NCBI GenBank assembly: GCA_026005075.1
Contig: BPKJ01000005.1
Coordinates: forward strand, 124,001-188,000
DNA: 64,000 nucleotides
Reading direction: 5' to 3'
Source of the DNA: Lysobacteraceae bacterium
GTDB lineage: Bacteria > Pseudomonadota > Gammaproteobacteria > Xanthomonadales > Xanthomonadaceae
The notes beneath the pieces are model-generated. The model was not told where the DNA came from, made no database searches, and worked only from the letters and a program-made list of their open reading frames with translations. Below, piece after piece: positions 17,199 through 26,701 of this stretch. The position numbers and the translations under genes are program-made. Positions within the stretch are counted from its first letter, which is position 1. The number at the start of each line of letters is the position of its first letter.

Positions 17199-18824
17199 TC
17201 AGTGGCGGGCCAGCGCATCGACATCCAGGATCAGCGCCATGCGACCGTCACCGGTGAGGGTCGCACCGACGTAGCCCTTGACCTTGCGCAACGCCCTTGG
17301 CATGGGCTTGATCACGACCTCCTCGCGGCCGCGTACCTGGTCCACCACCAGCCCGAGCGGACCGTCGCCGGTGATCAGCAGCACGACGTGGGCGGCGCCC
17401 TCACGCTCGGCCTCCCCCAGCCAGCGACGAAGAAAGACCAGCGGGATGGGCTGCTGCCGCAGGTCGAGCATCTCGCGCCCATCGACCCAGCGCAGCTGGC
17501 CGGGCTGGAAGGGCAGCACCTCCCTGACGCTGGCCAGCGGCATGGCGAACACGCGGCTCGCGCAGTGCACCAGCAGCGCCGGAAGGATGGCGAGGGTGAG
17601 AGGCACACGGATCAGGAACCGCGTGCCCTCACCCAACCGCGAGTGGATGGTGATGCGGCCGTTGAGCTCGCGGATGCGGGACTGCACCACGTCCATGCCG
17701 ACCCCACGGCCGGAGATGTCCGAGACCTCGGTCTTGGTCGAGAAGCCGGGCAGGAAGATCAGCTGGAAGGCCTCCTCCGGCCCCAGCCTGACCGCGGTGT
17801 CGGCGTCGATCAGGCCTTTTTCCCGGGCCTTGGCCTTGATCACCTCGGGGTCGATGCCAGCGCCGTCGTCACGCACCTCGATGGCAATGTGATCGCCCTC
17901 CTGGCGCGCGGCGAGGATGACCTTGCCGGCGCGCGGCTTGCCGATCCGCTGTCGCACCTCGGGCGGCTCGATGCCATGGTCGATGGCGTTGCGCACGAGG
18001 TGCACCAGCGGATCGGCCAGCGACTCGACCAGGGTCTTGTCGAGCTCGGTGTCGGCGCCGACGAGTTCCAGATCGACTTCCTTGTGCACCGCCCGGGCCA
18101 CGTCGCGGGCGACCTTGGGGAAGCGCGAGAAGACCCGCCCCACCGGCTGCATGCGGGTTTTCATCACCGCCGACTGCAGGCGGGTCGTGGCCACGTCGAG
18201 GGCGGCGATGGCACGGTCGACCTCGTCGTCGCCCCGGCTTCCCCGAAGGGTCTTGAGGCGATTGCGGGCGAGCACGAGTTCGCCGACCAGGTTGACGATG
18301 GCATCGAGACGGCGCGTGTCGATGCGGATGGTCGTCTCGACCGGAACTTCCCGGGTCGCTTCGAGCGAGCGCCGGGATGCTTGGGCACCGGGGTGGGTCG
18401 GAGCGGCCATGGCGCGCGGCGCCGCGCCGGCCGGGTCGGCGCCGGTCTCGGACCGCTGCAGCCGGACCATGAGCCCCTCGGGGGCGGGCTGCAGCGCCTG
18501 CCCGGCGGCCAGTTCGCCCAGCATACGCTGGACATGGTCGAGGGCCTCCTGCGCGCCGTCACAGAGCTCGGGATCGAGCACCCGCTTGCCGGCGCGAACC
18601 TCGCCGAACTGTTCCTCCACCGCATGGCACAGCTCGACCAGCGGTGTCAGGTTGAGAAACCCGGCACCGCCCTTGATGGTGTGAAAGCCACGGAACACCG
18701 CGTTCAGGAGTTCCTGGTCGGCGGGGCTGCGCTCCAGCGCGACCAGCTCCTCACCCAGCCGTTCGGCCAGCTCGCGGGCCTCGACCAGGAAGTCGGCGGC
18801 GATGTCGTCCATGCTCTCGGCCAT
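17199..18824 (-). CDS. cheA: CheA histidine kinase of the flagellar (F6) cluster, lacking P2
   Basis: CheA of 541 residues, shorter than the usual 650-750. P1 (about 1-110) has phosphorylatable H48 (F-H-T-I-K-G-G-A-G-F). A low-complexity linker (110-180) runs straight into P3 (about 185-250, with L-V-G-E-L-V-L-A-R-N-R). P4 has [17 protein letters not shown] and G-R-G-V-G-M-D. P5 is the CheW-like C-terminus. No domain is visible where the P2 CheY/CheB docking domain normally sits. It lies 14 bases from cheZ and phosphorylates the motor CheY. Confidence 0.94.
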   Translation of the reverse strand: MAESMDDIAADFLVEARELAERLGEELVALERSPADQELLNAVFRGFHTIKGGAGFLNLTPLVELCHAVEEQFGEVRAGKRVLDPELCDGAQEALDHVQRMLGELAAGQALQPAPEGLMVRLQRSETGADPAGAAPRAMAAPTHPGAQASRRSLEATREVPVETTIRIDTRRLDAIVNLVGELVLARNRLKTLRGSRGDDEVDRAIAALDVATTRLQSAVMKTRMQPVGRVFSRFPKVARDVARAVHKEVDLELVGADTELDKTLVESLADPLVHLVRNAIDHGIEPPEVRQRIGKPRAGKVILAARQEGDHIAIEVRDDGAGIDPEVIKAKAREKGLIDADTAVRLGPEEAFQLIFLPGFSTKTEVSDISGRGVGMDVVQSRIRELNGRITIHSRLGEGTRFLIRVPLTLAILPALLVHCASRVFAMPLASVREVLPFQPGQLRWVDGREMLDLRQQPIPLVFLRRWLGEAEREGAAHVVLLITGDGPLGLVVDQVRGREEVVIKPMPRALRKVKGYVGATLTGDGRMALILDVDALARH

Positions 18825-18838
18825 GCCCGTGCTCCGGT

Positions 18839-19438
18839 CTAGAGATCGAGGTCGGAGAGCAGGTCGTCGACCTCATCCTGGGATACCGCGTGCTGGTCGA
18901 GGCCCTTGAGCGCCGGCCCGGCGAGGTCCTTGCTGCCTTCGGGGGGCCTGGCCCGGACATCGATGCCGAACGCCGCGACCGTGTCGTAGACGCGGTCGAC
19001 CACGCCCACCACGCGGCGGATGATCTGGCCGGTGAGGTCCTGGTAGCTTTGCGCCAGCGCCATTTCCGAGAGGTTCTGGCGGATCTTCGCGGCCGCTTCC
19101 CCACCGGCCTCGGGTGGGATGCGTTCGAGCAGTGCACGGGACTGCTCGACGAGGTCCAGGGTGGTGTGCGTGGCCTGCTCGGTCATCCTGACCACGTGCT
19201 GCAGACGGGCGCTGGCATCGGGCAGTTCGGCGAACAGGGGGTCGGCCACGTTCAGCGAGCCCAGTGTCTCGCCCAGTTCGCGCGCCAGCCTTGCGAGCGC
19301 CTGGATCACCGGGCTGGCGCGCAGCTCGGCGATCGCGTGGATCGCCGACTTGAAGGCAGCCTCGTCGTTGGACTCGAGGGCATCCAGCGCCGCCTGCAGA
19401 CGGGCCATCAGCTCCTCGCGTCCGGCCATGCTGCTCAT
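18839..19438 (-). CDS. cheZ: CheZ, phosphatase of CheY-P
   Basis: CheZ of 199 residues, an elongated helical hairpin. The catalytic region is S-Y-Q-D-L-T-G-Q, with conserved Asp and Gln. The C-terminal peptide [15 protein letters not shown] corresponds to the E. coli CheZ tail that binds CheY. It speeds dephosphorylation of CheY-P, ending the motor signal. The ATG overlaps the cheY stop (ATGA), so the pair is translationally coupled. An alternative ATG lies three codons in. Confidence 0.94.
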   Translation of the reverse strand: MSSMAGREELMARLQAALDALESNDEAAFKSAIHAIAELRASPVIQALARLARELGETLGSLNVADPLFAELPDASARLQHVVRMTEQATHTTLDLVEQSRALLERIPPEAGGEAAAKIRQNLSEMALAQSYQDLTGQIIRRVVGVVDRVYDTVAAFGIDVRARPPEGSKDLAGPALKGLDQHAVSQDEVDDLLSDLDL

Positions 19439-19824
19439 GCCGCCTCCAGGCGCTCGAAGATCTTGGTCAGCTTCTCCTGCAGGGTTGCCGCGGTGAACGG
19501 CTTGATGATGTAGCCGTTCACCCCGGCCTGGGCGGCCTCGATGATCTGGTCGCGCTTGGCCTCGGCGGTGACCATCAGGACCGGCAGCTTGCCTAGCGCG
19601 GGGTCGGCACGGATGGCCTTGAGCAGCTCGATGCCGGTCATGCCCGGCATGTTCCAGTCGGTGATCACGAAGTCGAACTTGCTCGAGCGCAGGGCCGCGA
19701 GGGCCGCATTGCCGTCCTCGGCCTCGGCGGTGTTGGTGAACCCCAGATCGTTGAGGAGGTTCTTGACGATGCGGCGCATGGTCGAGAAGTCGTCGACGAT
19801 CAGGATGCGCATGTTCTTGTTCAC
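19435..19824 (-). CDS. cheY: CheY, motor-binding response regulator
   Basis: Receiver protein of 129 residues with the signature [11 protein letters not shown] shared by CheY proteins that bind FliM. Phospho-acceptor is D56 (I-T-D-W-N-M-P), with T near 86 (V-T-A-E-A) and K near 108 (I-I-K-P-F). I chose the GTG at 19824 (GTG-AAC-AAG-AAC-ATG) because GGAG lies seven bases before it, while the inner ATG at 19812 lacks a ribosome site. It follows fliA by 22 bases and should carry the signal from the F6 CheA to the motor. Confidence 0.94.
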   Translation of the reverse strand: MNKNMRILIVDDFSTMRRIVKNLLNDLGFTNTAEAEDGNAALAALRSSKFDFVITDWNMPGMTGIELLKAIRADPALGKLPVLMVTAEAKRDQIIEAAQAGVNGYIIKPFTAATLQEKLTKIFERLEAA

Positions 19825-19846
19825 GTCCGGGCTCCGAATGGGTGGT

Positions 19847-20587
19847 TCAGGTGGCGAGGGCCAGATCCCTCCAGTCCTGGAGTCGCGACCGCAGCCGGAC
19901 CATCGCCTGGCCGTGGATCTGGCAGACCCGCGACTCGGTGATGCCAAGCACGGCACCGATCTCGCGCAGGTTGAGCTCCTGCTCATAGTAAAGCGAAAGT
20001 ACCAGCCTTTCGCGTTCGGGCAAGCCCTCGATCGCCTGCGCCAGCGCCTGCTGGAACTGCTCCGATTCGAGCTCCTCCCCGGCCGCCGGAGCATGGGCCG
20101 CGACCCGGGCGTCGCCGTGCTCCTCGGCGTCCTCCTCGAGGCTGGACAGGAAGCCGCGCGCCGCGCCCTCCAGCAGCCGGCCGTATTCATCGAGACTCAG
20201 GCCCAGCTCGCGTGCGATCTCGCGCGAGGTGGCCGCGCGGCCCTCGCGCTGCTCGATGCGGCGGGTCGCCTCGGCCGCCTCGCGGGCCTTGCGGTGCACC
20301 GAGCGCGGCACCCAGTCGCCACGCCGGATCTCGTCGATCATCGCCCCCCGGATGCGGATCGAGGCATAGGTCTCGAAGGACGCGCCTGCCTTGTGGTCGT
20401 ACTGGCGGGCCGCTTCCAGCAGCCCCACCATGCCGGCCTGGATCAGGTCGTCGACCTCGACGCTCGCGGGGAGCCTTGCGGCGAGGTGGTGGGCGATGCG
20501 GCGTACCAGATCGGCGTGCCGCGCCACCATCTCGCCCGGGTCCTGCCCGGTTCGCGCCGTCTCGCGGTAGAGCTGCGGCGTGGCCAT
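19847..20587 (-). CDS. fliA: FliA, flagellar sigma factor 28
   Basis: Sigma-70 family factor of 246 residues, of the FliA/WhiG group. Region 2 covers about 20-90 ([14 protein letters not shown] and [19 protein letters not shown]). Region 3 is about 95-165 and region 4 about 185-240, with the helix-turn-helix [19 protein letters not shown]. It transcribes late flagellar genes; matching promoter sequences appear ahead of fliC, flgM, motC and a receptor gene. The anti-sigma factor FlgM is encoded at 55485. Confidence 0.96.
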   Translation of the reverse strand: MATPQLYRETARTGQDPGEMVARHADLVRRIAHHLAARLPASVEVDDLIQAGMVGLLEAARQYDHKAGASFETYASIRIRGAMIDEIRRGDWVPRSVHRKAREAAEATRRIEQREGRAATSREIARELGLSLDEYGRLLEGAARGFLSSLEEDAEEHGDARVAAHAPAAGEELESEQFQQALAQAIEGLPERERLVLSLYYEQELNLREIGAVLGITESRVCQIHGQAMVRLRSRLQDWRDLALAT

Positions 20588-20590
20588 GGT

Positions 20591-21466
20591 TCAGGCCGCC
20601 ACGCCGGCTCCGGCCACCTGCCGCTCGACGAAGAACTCGATGTGACCGCGCGCTCCGCTCGGGGCCGGCCAGCGGGCGACCTTCTCGGCGAGGGCCTTGA
20701 GTGCCATCGCCGAGGCACTGGCCGGGAAGGCCTGCAGGACCGGCTGCTGGCGCTGGATCGCACGCCGCATCCACTCGTCGTGCGGCACCGCGCCGAGGAA
20801 CTCGAGCTGGACGTCGAGGAAACGGTCGGTGACCCGCGAGAGCTTGTCGAACAGCTCGCGTCCCTCGCCGGCGGAACGGGTCATGTTGGCCAGAACGTGC
20901 ATCCGCGCAACGCCACGCTCGCGCGAGAGCACCTTGATGAGCGCGTATGCGTCGGTGATGGAGGCCGGCTCGTTGCAGACCACGACGATGATCTCGTGCG
21001 CGGCCTGGGAGAAGGTCAGCACGCTCTCGCCCAGGCCGGCCGCGGTGTCGATGACGAGGTGCTCCAGCGGCCGGTCGAGCTCGGAGAAGGCACGGATCAG
21101 GCCGACGTGCTCGGCAGGCGAGAGCTCGGTCATGTGCCGCTTGCCGGAGGCAGCGGGCACGACCAGCAGCCCCTTGGGGCCTTCGAGGAGGGTTTCCTCG
21201 ATGCTGCAGCGCCCGGCCACGACGTCGGCGAGCGTGAAACGCGGAGTCAATCCGAGCAGCACGTCGACGTTGGCGAGCCCGAGGTCGGTGTCGAGCAGCA
21301 GCGTCCTGCGTCCGGCATCGGCCAGGGCGAGCGCGAGGTTGACCGCCACCGTGGTCTTGCCCACACCGCCCTTGCCGCCGGTCACCGCCAGCGAACGAAC
21401 CTGCGGACGGGCCGGGGCCGGCGCGGCCCGCAGTCCTCCGGGGTGGACACGGGAATCATGCGGCAT
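20591..21466 (-). CDS. fleN: FleN/FlhG, MinD-like ATPase controlling flagellar number
   Basis: MinD-family ATPase of 291 residues with K-G-G-V-G-K-T-T at about 34-41, D-T-D-L-G-L-A-N and D-T-A-A-G. In Pseudomonas FleN limits flagellar number by restraining FleQ; that partner is encoded at 36989-38452. The ATG at 21466 is preferred over the one at 21472, since AGGAG lies seven bases ahead of it. The gene begins inside flhF (overlap about 11 bases), which supports coupled synthesis of FlhF and FleN. Confidence 0.94.
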   Translation of the reverse strand: MPHDSRVHPGGLRAAPAPARPQVRSLAVTGGKGGVGKTTVAVNLALALADAGRRTLLLDTDLGLANVDVLLGLTPRFTLADVVAGRCSIEETLLEGPKGLLVVPAASGKRHMTELSPAEHVGLIRAFSELDRPLEHLVIDTAAGLGESVLTFSQAAHEIIVVVCNEPASITDAYALIKVLSRERGVARMHVLANMTRSAGEGRELFDKLSRVTDRFLDVQLEFLGAVPHDEWMRRAIQRQQPVLQAFPASASAMALKALAEKVARWPAPSGARGHIEFFVERQVAGAGVAA

Positions 21467-22679
21467 CGGCATTCTCCTTCGGTTCGAGGACCCGGGCAGC
21501 ACGCCTGAGTTCACCAAGGCGCAGCACCAGGCGGTGGGCTTCGGCGCGCTGGATGTCTTCCGGAACACGCTGCCCGTCCGTGACATAGGCTACCGGCAAG
21601 CGGTGGCGGATCAAGACCGAGAGCGCCGAGCCGAGGCATCCGGTCTCGTCGACCTTGGTCAGGATCGAGGCCTCCGGCTCCGCGCCGCGGAAGCGGCGGA
21701 CGACCTCGTCGAGGTCGGCGGCCTGGGCGTTGGCGGGGAGGGTGAGGTGGCAACGCACCTTTCCGGTTGCGCGCAGCCAGTGCAGTTGCGCGGCAAGGTT
21801 GCGGTCACGGGGGCCGAAGCCCGGGGTGTCGATCAGCACGAGACGGTAGTCGGCAAGGCGCTCCAGGGCCGGCGCCAGCGCGTCCTCGCGGTGGATCTCG
21901 GTCACCGGGATGCCGAGCATGCGGCCGAAGGTTGCCAGCTGTTCACGGCCGCCGCACCGGTGCACGTCGGTGGTGACCAGGGCGATGTCGCGCGGCCCGT
22001 GGGCGGCGGAGAAGCGTGCGGCGAGCTTGGCGATGGTGGTGGTCTTGCCGACCCCGGTCGGCCCGACCAGCGCGATCACGCCGCCCGCCTCGATGGGCTC
22101 GCGCCGGCAGATGACCAGCGACTTGGCGAGCAGGCCGAGCATGATGCCCCGCGCGCGTGCCGGCTCGGCGTCGGCCGGTACCGCGGTGGCGATCGATCGC
22201 GCGAGCTCCGGGTCACAGCCGTAGGCGGCCAGCTCGTCGAGCACCTCGGCGCGGGCACGGACCGCGCGCAGGCGCTCCTCGGCGAAACGGTTGGCCTGCC
22301 GCTCCAGCAGTTCGCGCATGGTCGCGAGTTCGCGACGCAACTCGCGCAGGGTCGGCGGGTCGAGCGGGGAAGGCTCCGCCCCCGCCCGTGCCGGAGCCGG
22401 CGGGGCTGCCGTGCTCGCCGCGCGCAATGCGCTCTGGCTGCGACGCTCGTTGCGGGCGAGGGCCGGGTCGACCTCGGTGGCGAGGGCACGCGCCGGGAGC
22501 TGGTCGGCGAGCAGCGTATGGCGAGCCAGCGCCTCGTCGTAGTCGGTCGCGGCAATCACCTCGAAGCCGCCCTCGTCGAGCTTGCGGCTGGACAGGATGA
22601 CGGCCTCGGGTCCCTGGTCGTCGCGCACCATCCTAAGGGCCGTGCGCATGTCCGGAGCAACGAATCGCTTGATCCTCAT
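21456..22679 (-). CDS. flhF: FlhF, SRP-type GTPase for polar flagellum placement
   Basis: SRP-family GTPase of 407 residues. The N-terminal B domain (about 1-110) is variable, the N domain (about 130-200) is helical, and the G domain (about 205-395) has G1 G-P-T-G-V-G-K-T-T-T, then D-T-P-G-F-G and T-K-V-D-E-T. FlhF marks the cell pole for flagellum assembly and works against FleN. It lies between flhA and fleN, the usual order for polar flagellates. Confidence 0.95.
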   Translation of the reverse strand: MRIKRFVAPDMRTALRMVRDDQGPEAVILSSRKLDEGGFEVIAATDYDEALARHTLLADQLPARALATEVDPALARNERRSQSALRAASTAAPPAPARAGAEPSPLDPPTLRELRRELATMRELLERQANRFAEERLRAVRARAEVLDELAAYGCDPELARSIATAVPADAEPARARGIMLGLLAKSLVICRREPIEAGGVIALVGPTGVGKTTTIAKLAARFSAAHGPRDIALVTTDVHRCGGREQLATFGRMLGIPVTEIHREDALAPALERLADYRLVLIDTPGFGPRDRNLAAQLHWLRATGKVRCHLTLPANAQAADLDEVVRRFRGAEPEASILTKVDETGCLGSALSVLIRHRLPVAYVTDGQRVPEDIQRAEAHRLVLRLGELRRAARVLEPKENADAA

Positions 22680-22699
22680 GCTTGCATCCTCTCAATGCC

Positions 22700-24769
22700 T
22701 CATCCCACCGTGCCGACCAGCCTGATCCGCTTGTCGTCCGGGACCTCGTGGTAGGCCAGCACCCACAGTTGCGGGACGCTGTGCCGCACCAGCCTGGCGA
22801 GCACCGGCCGGACCGCTCCGGGGACCAGCAGCACGGCCGGCTCGCCCATCGCCTCCTGGCGCTGGACCATCTCGCCGAGGCTCTGGGTGAGGCGGTCGGC
22901 GAGGCCGGGCTCCAGCGCGGAGGCGTTGCCCGCGACGGAGTCCTGCAAGACCCGTTCCAGCTGTGGGGCGAGGGTATAGACCGGGAGCTCGGCACTCAGC
23001 CCGGCGATCTCCTGCACGATGAACCGACCGAGCGCGGCACGGGTCGCCGCGGTGAGCTCGGCCGGATCCTGGGTGCGCGGCGCATGTTCGACCAGGGTCT
23101 CGGCGATCTTCCTGAACTGGCGGATCGGCACCCGTTCGGCGAGCAGGTTCTGCAGCACCCGCGCGATCACCGCCACCGGCAAGGCGCGAGGGGTCAGCTC
23201 CTCGACCAGCCTCGGCGTGCTGCGGCCCAGCGTGGCCAGCAACTGCTGGACCTCCTCGTGGCCGAGCAGCTCGGCCGCATGCTCGCGGACCACGTGCGAG
23301 AGGTGGGTGGCGATGACGGTGGAGGGATCCACCACGGTGTAGCCCAGCGACTCGGCCTCCGCCCGCTGCGAGGGGTGGATCCAGATCGCGTCCAGCCCGA
23401 ACGCCGGATCCTTGGCGGCGATGCCCTCGATCTTGCCGAAAACCCGTCCCGGATCCAGCGCCATTTCGCGGTCGGGGTGGACCTCGCCCTGCGCCACCGG
23501 CACGCCGTGCACGAGCAGACGGTAGCCGGACGGCGGGAGCTCGAGGTTGTCGCGGATGTGCACGGGCGGAATCAGGAATCCAAGGTCGTGGGTCAGCTTC
23601 TTGCGGATGCCCTTGATCCTTGCCAGCAGCTCGCCGCCCTGGCGGCGCTCGACCAGCGGCACGAGCCGGTAGCCCACTTCGATGGCCAGCGGATCGACCG
23701 GGGCGAGGTCGTCCCAGCTCAGTTCGGGCGGCGGCGCGGGGGCCGGGGTCTCGGCCGCCACCGCCGCCTGCTCACGCTGCCGTTGCCGGTGCCGGAACAG
23801 CTTCCAGGCCGCAAAGGCCAGCCCGGCGCCGAGCAGCAGGAAGGGCAGGTTGGGCATGCCCGGAATCACGCCGATCACGAGCAGGACCCCCGCGGCCACC
23901 GCCAGCGCGCGCTCCTGACCCAGCATCTGCCGGAACAGGGTCTGGCCCATGTCCTGGGGGCGCGAGATGCGGGTCACCAGCATCGCCACGGCGGTGGCGA
24001 TCAGCAGCGCGGGAATCTGCGCCACCAGACCGTCGCCGATGGTCAGCAGGGCGTAAACGCGGGCCGCCTCGGCGAGCGAGAGATCGTGCTGCAGGGTGCC
24101 GATGAGCAGCCCGCCGATCAGGTTGATGAACAGGATCAGCAGGCCCGCGATGGCGTCACCGCGCACGAACTTCGACGCGCCGTCCATGGATCCGTAGAAG
24201 TCGGCCTCCTCGCGGACCTCCTCGCGGCGTGCCTTGGCCTCGTCGCGGGAGAGCAGTCCGGCGTTGAGGTCGGCGTCGATGGCCATCTGCTTGCCGGGCA
24301 AGGCATCGAGGGTGAACCGCGCCGAGACCTCGGAGATGCGTCCTGCGCCCTTGGTGATGACCACGAAGTTGATGATGGTGAGGATGGCGAACACCACCAG
24401 GCCGACCGCGTAGCTGCCGCCGATGACGAACTCGCCGAAGGACTGGATCACCTTGCCGGCGGCATCCGGGCCCTGGTGGCCGTTGAGCAGGACGATCCGG
24501 GTCGAGGCCACGTTGAGCGCGAGCCGCAGCAGGGTCGCCACCAGCAGCACGGTCGGGAAGATGCTGAAGTCGAGCGGACGCTGCACGTACACCACCGCCA
24601 GCACGATGACCAGCGAGAGCGCGATGTTGAAGGTGAACAGCGCGTCCAGCAGCAGCGGCGGCAGCGGCAGCACCACCATCGCCAGCAGGGCCAGCAGCAG
24701 CAGGGGCGCGCCAATTCCTTGACGCAGCGCCATGCCGCCGCGCTGCAGAACCGTCATCTCGGCCGCCAT
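22700..24769 (-). CDS. flhA: FlhA, flagellar export gate protein
   Basis: FlhA of 689 residues. About eight transmembrane helices fill residues 15-320, including the conserved FHIPEP-family region (F-V-V-I-T-K-G-A-G-R-I-S-E-V-S-A-R-F and the following M-D-G-A-S-K-F-V-R-G-D). The C-terminal half is the cytoplasmic domain that docks chaperone-substrate complexes. It forms the nonameric export gate ring of the flagellar type III system. It follows flhB by three bases. Confidence 0.96.
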   Translation of the reverse strand: MAAEMTVLQRGGMALRQGIGAPLLLLALLAMVVLPLPPLLLDALFTFNIALSLVIVLAVVYVQRPLDFSIFPTVLLVATLLRLALNVASTRIVLLNGHQGPDAAGKVIQSFGEFVIGGSYAVGLVVFAILTIINFVVITKGAGRISEVSARFTLDALPGKQMAIDADLNAGLLSRDEAKARREEVREEADFYGSMDGASKFVRGDAIAGLLILFINLIGGLLIGTLQHDLSLAEAARVYALLTIGDGLVAQIPALLIATAVAMLVTRISRPQDMGQTLFRQMLGQERALAVAAGVLLVIGVIPGMPNLPFLLLGAGLAFAAWKLFRHRQRQREQAAVAAETPAPAPPPELSWDDLAPVDPLAIEVGYRLVPLVERRQGGELLARIKGIRKKLTHDLGFLIPPVHIRDNLELPPSGYRLLVHGVPVAQGEVHPDREMALDPGRVFGKIEGIAAKDPAFGLDAIWIHPSQRAEAESLGYTVVDPSTVIATHLSHVVREHAAELLGHEEVQQLLATLGRSTPRLVEELTPRALPVAVIARVLQNLLAERVPIRQFRKIAETLVEHAPRTQDPAELTAATRAALGRFIVQEIAGLSAELPVYTLAPQLERVLQDSVAGNASALEPGLADRLTQSLGEMVQRQEAMGEPAVLLVPGAVRPVLARLVRHSVPQLWVLAYHEVPDDKRIRLVGTVG

Positions 24770-24772
24770 GGG

Positions 24773-25900
24773 CTACCTCGGGTCGGATCCGGGAAGGTCG
24801 ATGGACGGTGGTTCCGGATAGCGCCCGCCCTGGCGCTGCCAGCGGCGCAGCTGATAGACGTAGGTGAGGACTTGCGCCACGGCGGCATACAGGTCTACCG
24901 GGATTTCCCGTCCGATCCGCACCTGGGCATACAAGGTCCGTGCCAGCGCCGGGCTGTGCACCACGGGGACCCGGTGTCGCTCGCCGACCTCGCGGATGGT
25001 CCGGGCGATCAGGTCGACGCCCTTGGCCACCACCACCGGGGCGCGCATGCGGCTGGCGTCGTAGCGCAGGGCGACCGCGTAATGGGTCGGGTTGACCACG
25101 ATGGCATCGGCACGCGGAACGTCCTCCAGCATCCGCCGCTGGGCCAGTTCCTGCTGCAGGCGCCGGATCCGGCCGCGCACCTCCGGGCTGCCTTCGGATT
25201 CCTTCAGCTCGTCGCGCAGTTCCTGCCGCGACATCAGCAGTTTCTGACGGTGACTCCAGAGCTGGTAGGGGGCATCGACGAGCGCGATGAGGAACAGCCC
25301 GGCGGCCATCGCGATCAGGATCTCGAGGGCCATCCAGAAGCCCTGTCCGACCGCGGTCTCGAGGGGCTGGTGCATGAGCGAGAGCAGGCCCGGAGCGATG
25401 CCGACGATGGCGTAGGTGCCGAAGCCGCCGATCACCGCGACCCGGAGCAGCGAACGCACGAACTCGGCGAGGCCGTCGCGGCTGTAGATGCGCTTGAGGC
25501 CACGGATCGGGTCGAGCTTGGAGAAATCCGGTACCAGCGCCTTGCTGCTCCAGTTCAGCCCGCCGAGCAGGGCCGGCGCGAGCAGGCTGGCCACCAGGGC
25601 CGCCAAGGCCACCGGCGATGCGATCAGCAGCAGGGAGCCGAGCAGCTCGAAGAACACCGAAGGCAGAAGCCGGACGTCGCCCACCCGGGTCCCGACCCGC
25701 GCCAGCGCATCGGCCAGCCAGTGCGCCGCGCGCTGCCCGATGGCCGCGCCAAGCCCCATGAAAACCAGCACGCCGGCGCCAAAGACCGCCGCCGTGGCCA
25801 GCTCGCGCGAGCGCGGAACCTGGCCTTGCTCACGCGACTCGCGGAGCCGCTTCTCGGTCGGCTGTTCGGTCTTTTCCTGGCCGTCCTCGCTTTCAGCCAC
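24773..25900 (-). CDS. flhB: FlhB, flagellar export switch protein
   Basis: FlhB of 375 residues. The N-terminus has the typical E-K-T-E-Q-P-T-E-K-R-L-R-E-S-R-E-Q-G-Q-V-P-R-S start. Four membrane helices lie between about 30 and 210. The cytoplasmic part contains the autocleavage site N-P-T-H (V-V-N-P-T-H-Y-A-V-A). Cleavage lets FlhB switch export from rod/hook to filament proteins. The start is a GTG at 25900, two bases after the fliR stop, with GAGG upstream; a GTG two codons earlier is possible. Confidence 0.95.
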   Translation of the reverse strand: MAESEDGQEKTEQPTEKRLRESREQGQVPRSRELATAAVFGAGVLVFMGLGAAIGQRAAHWLADALARVGTRVGDVRLLPSVFFELLGSLLLIASPVALAALVASLLAPALLGGLNWSSKALVPDFSKLDPIRGLKRIYSRDGLAEFVRSLLRVAVIGGFGTYAIVGIAPGLLSLMHQPLETAVGQGFWMALEILIAMAAGLFLIALVDAPYQLWSHRQKLLMSRQELRDELKESEGSPEVRGRIRRLQQELAQRRMLEDVPRADAIVVNPTHYAVALRYDASRMRAPVVVAKGVDLIARTIREVGERHRVPVVHSPALARTLYAQVRIGREIPVDLYAAVAQVLTYVYQLRRWQRQGGRYPEPPSIDLPGSDPR

Positions 25901-25902
25901 GC

Positions 25903-26694
25903 TCACCTCGCAAGGTCGAGAGCGATCGCGAACGCCGCGTCGAAGATCTGGCGCGCCGGTCCCCGGATTTCCTGGATCAGGAGCGCCATCAGCAGCATGC
26001 CGGAGGCCAGTGCCGCCGGCAGGCCGACCGCGATCGGGTTGAGCGCGGGCGCGGCCCGTCCGAGCACGCCGAAGGCGAGATTCACCACCATCATCGCCAT
26101 CATCAGCGGCAGCGCGATGCTCACTCCGGTGAGCAGGGCCTGGCCGAGAAACTGCGGGCTGGCCGCGGCCAGCGCCACGGGGTCCTCGATGGGGGCGCCC
26201 ACCGGCAGGGTCTGGTAGCTGCGCAGCAGCAGCTCGATCATGGCCACGTGGCCGTCGAAGGCGAGAAACAGCAGTGCAAAGCCGATGTAGAACCACATGC
26301 CGACGACGCCGGAGGTCGCGCCTCCCCGCAGCGGGTCACTGAGCTGGGCGAAGGCCAGCGCCATGCCCTGGGCGACCAGCTCGCCGGCGAGGGCGGCGGC
26401 CTCGAACGCCACCCTGAGGATGAAGCCGAGCGCCACCCCGAGCCCGATCTCGGTGAGCAGGGTCAGGACCGATCGGCCGTCGAGGGCGAGCAGCGGTGGA
26501 GGCTGGGCGATCGGGGCGAGCACCGCGGACAGGGCGAGGACGAAGGCCAGCCTGACCCGAGCCGGCACCGAGCGGGTGCCGATCAGCGGGGCGACCATGA
26601 ACAGGCCGCCGACGCGCAGGGAGGTCCACACCACCCGACCGAGGTAGTCCAGCAGCCACACCCCGTCGAGCAGCACTGCCGTGGTGGCGTCCAT
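25903..26694 (-). CDS. fliR: FliR, flagellar export gate protein
   Basis: FliR of 263 residues, with about six hydrophobic helices spread along its length and the family stretch R-V-G-G-L-F-M-V-A-P-L near residues 27-37. With FliP and FliQ it forms the export pore at the base of the flagellum. It follows fliQ by seven bases and precedes flhB by two, inside the conserved fliL-M-N-O-P-Q-R-flhB order. Confidence 0.95.
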   Translation of the reverse strand: MDATTAVLLDGVWLLDYLGRVVWTSLRVGGLFMVAPLIGTRSVPARVRLAFVLALSAVLAPIAQPPPLLALDGRSVLTLLTEIGLGVALGFILRVAFEAAALAGELVAQGMALAFAQLSDPLRGGATSGVVGMWFYIGFALLFLAFDGHVAMIELLLRSYQTLPVGAPIEDPVALAAASPQFLGQALLTGVSIALPLMMAMMVVNLAFGVLGRAAPALNPIAVGLPAALASGMLLMALLIQEIRGPARQIFDAAFAIALDLAR

Positions 26695-26701
26695 GCGCGG
26701 A

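Noticed and set aside
22682-26218. Very long open frame (about 1178 codons) on the plus strand
   Set aside because: It runs antisense to flhA and flhB, is rich in His, Arg, Gly and Gln with no domain pattern, and is the usual antisense shadow of high-GC genes.
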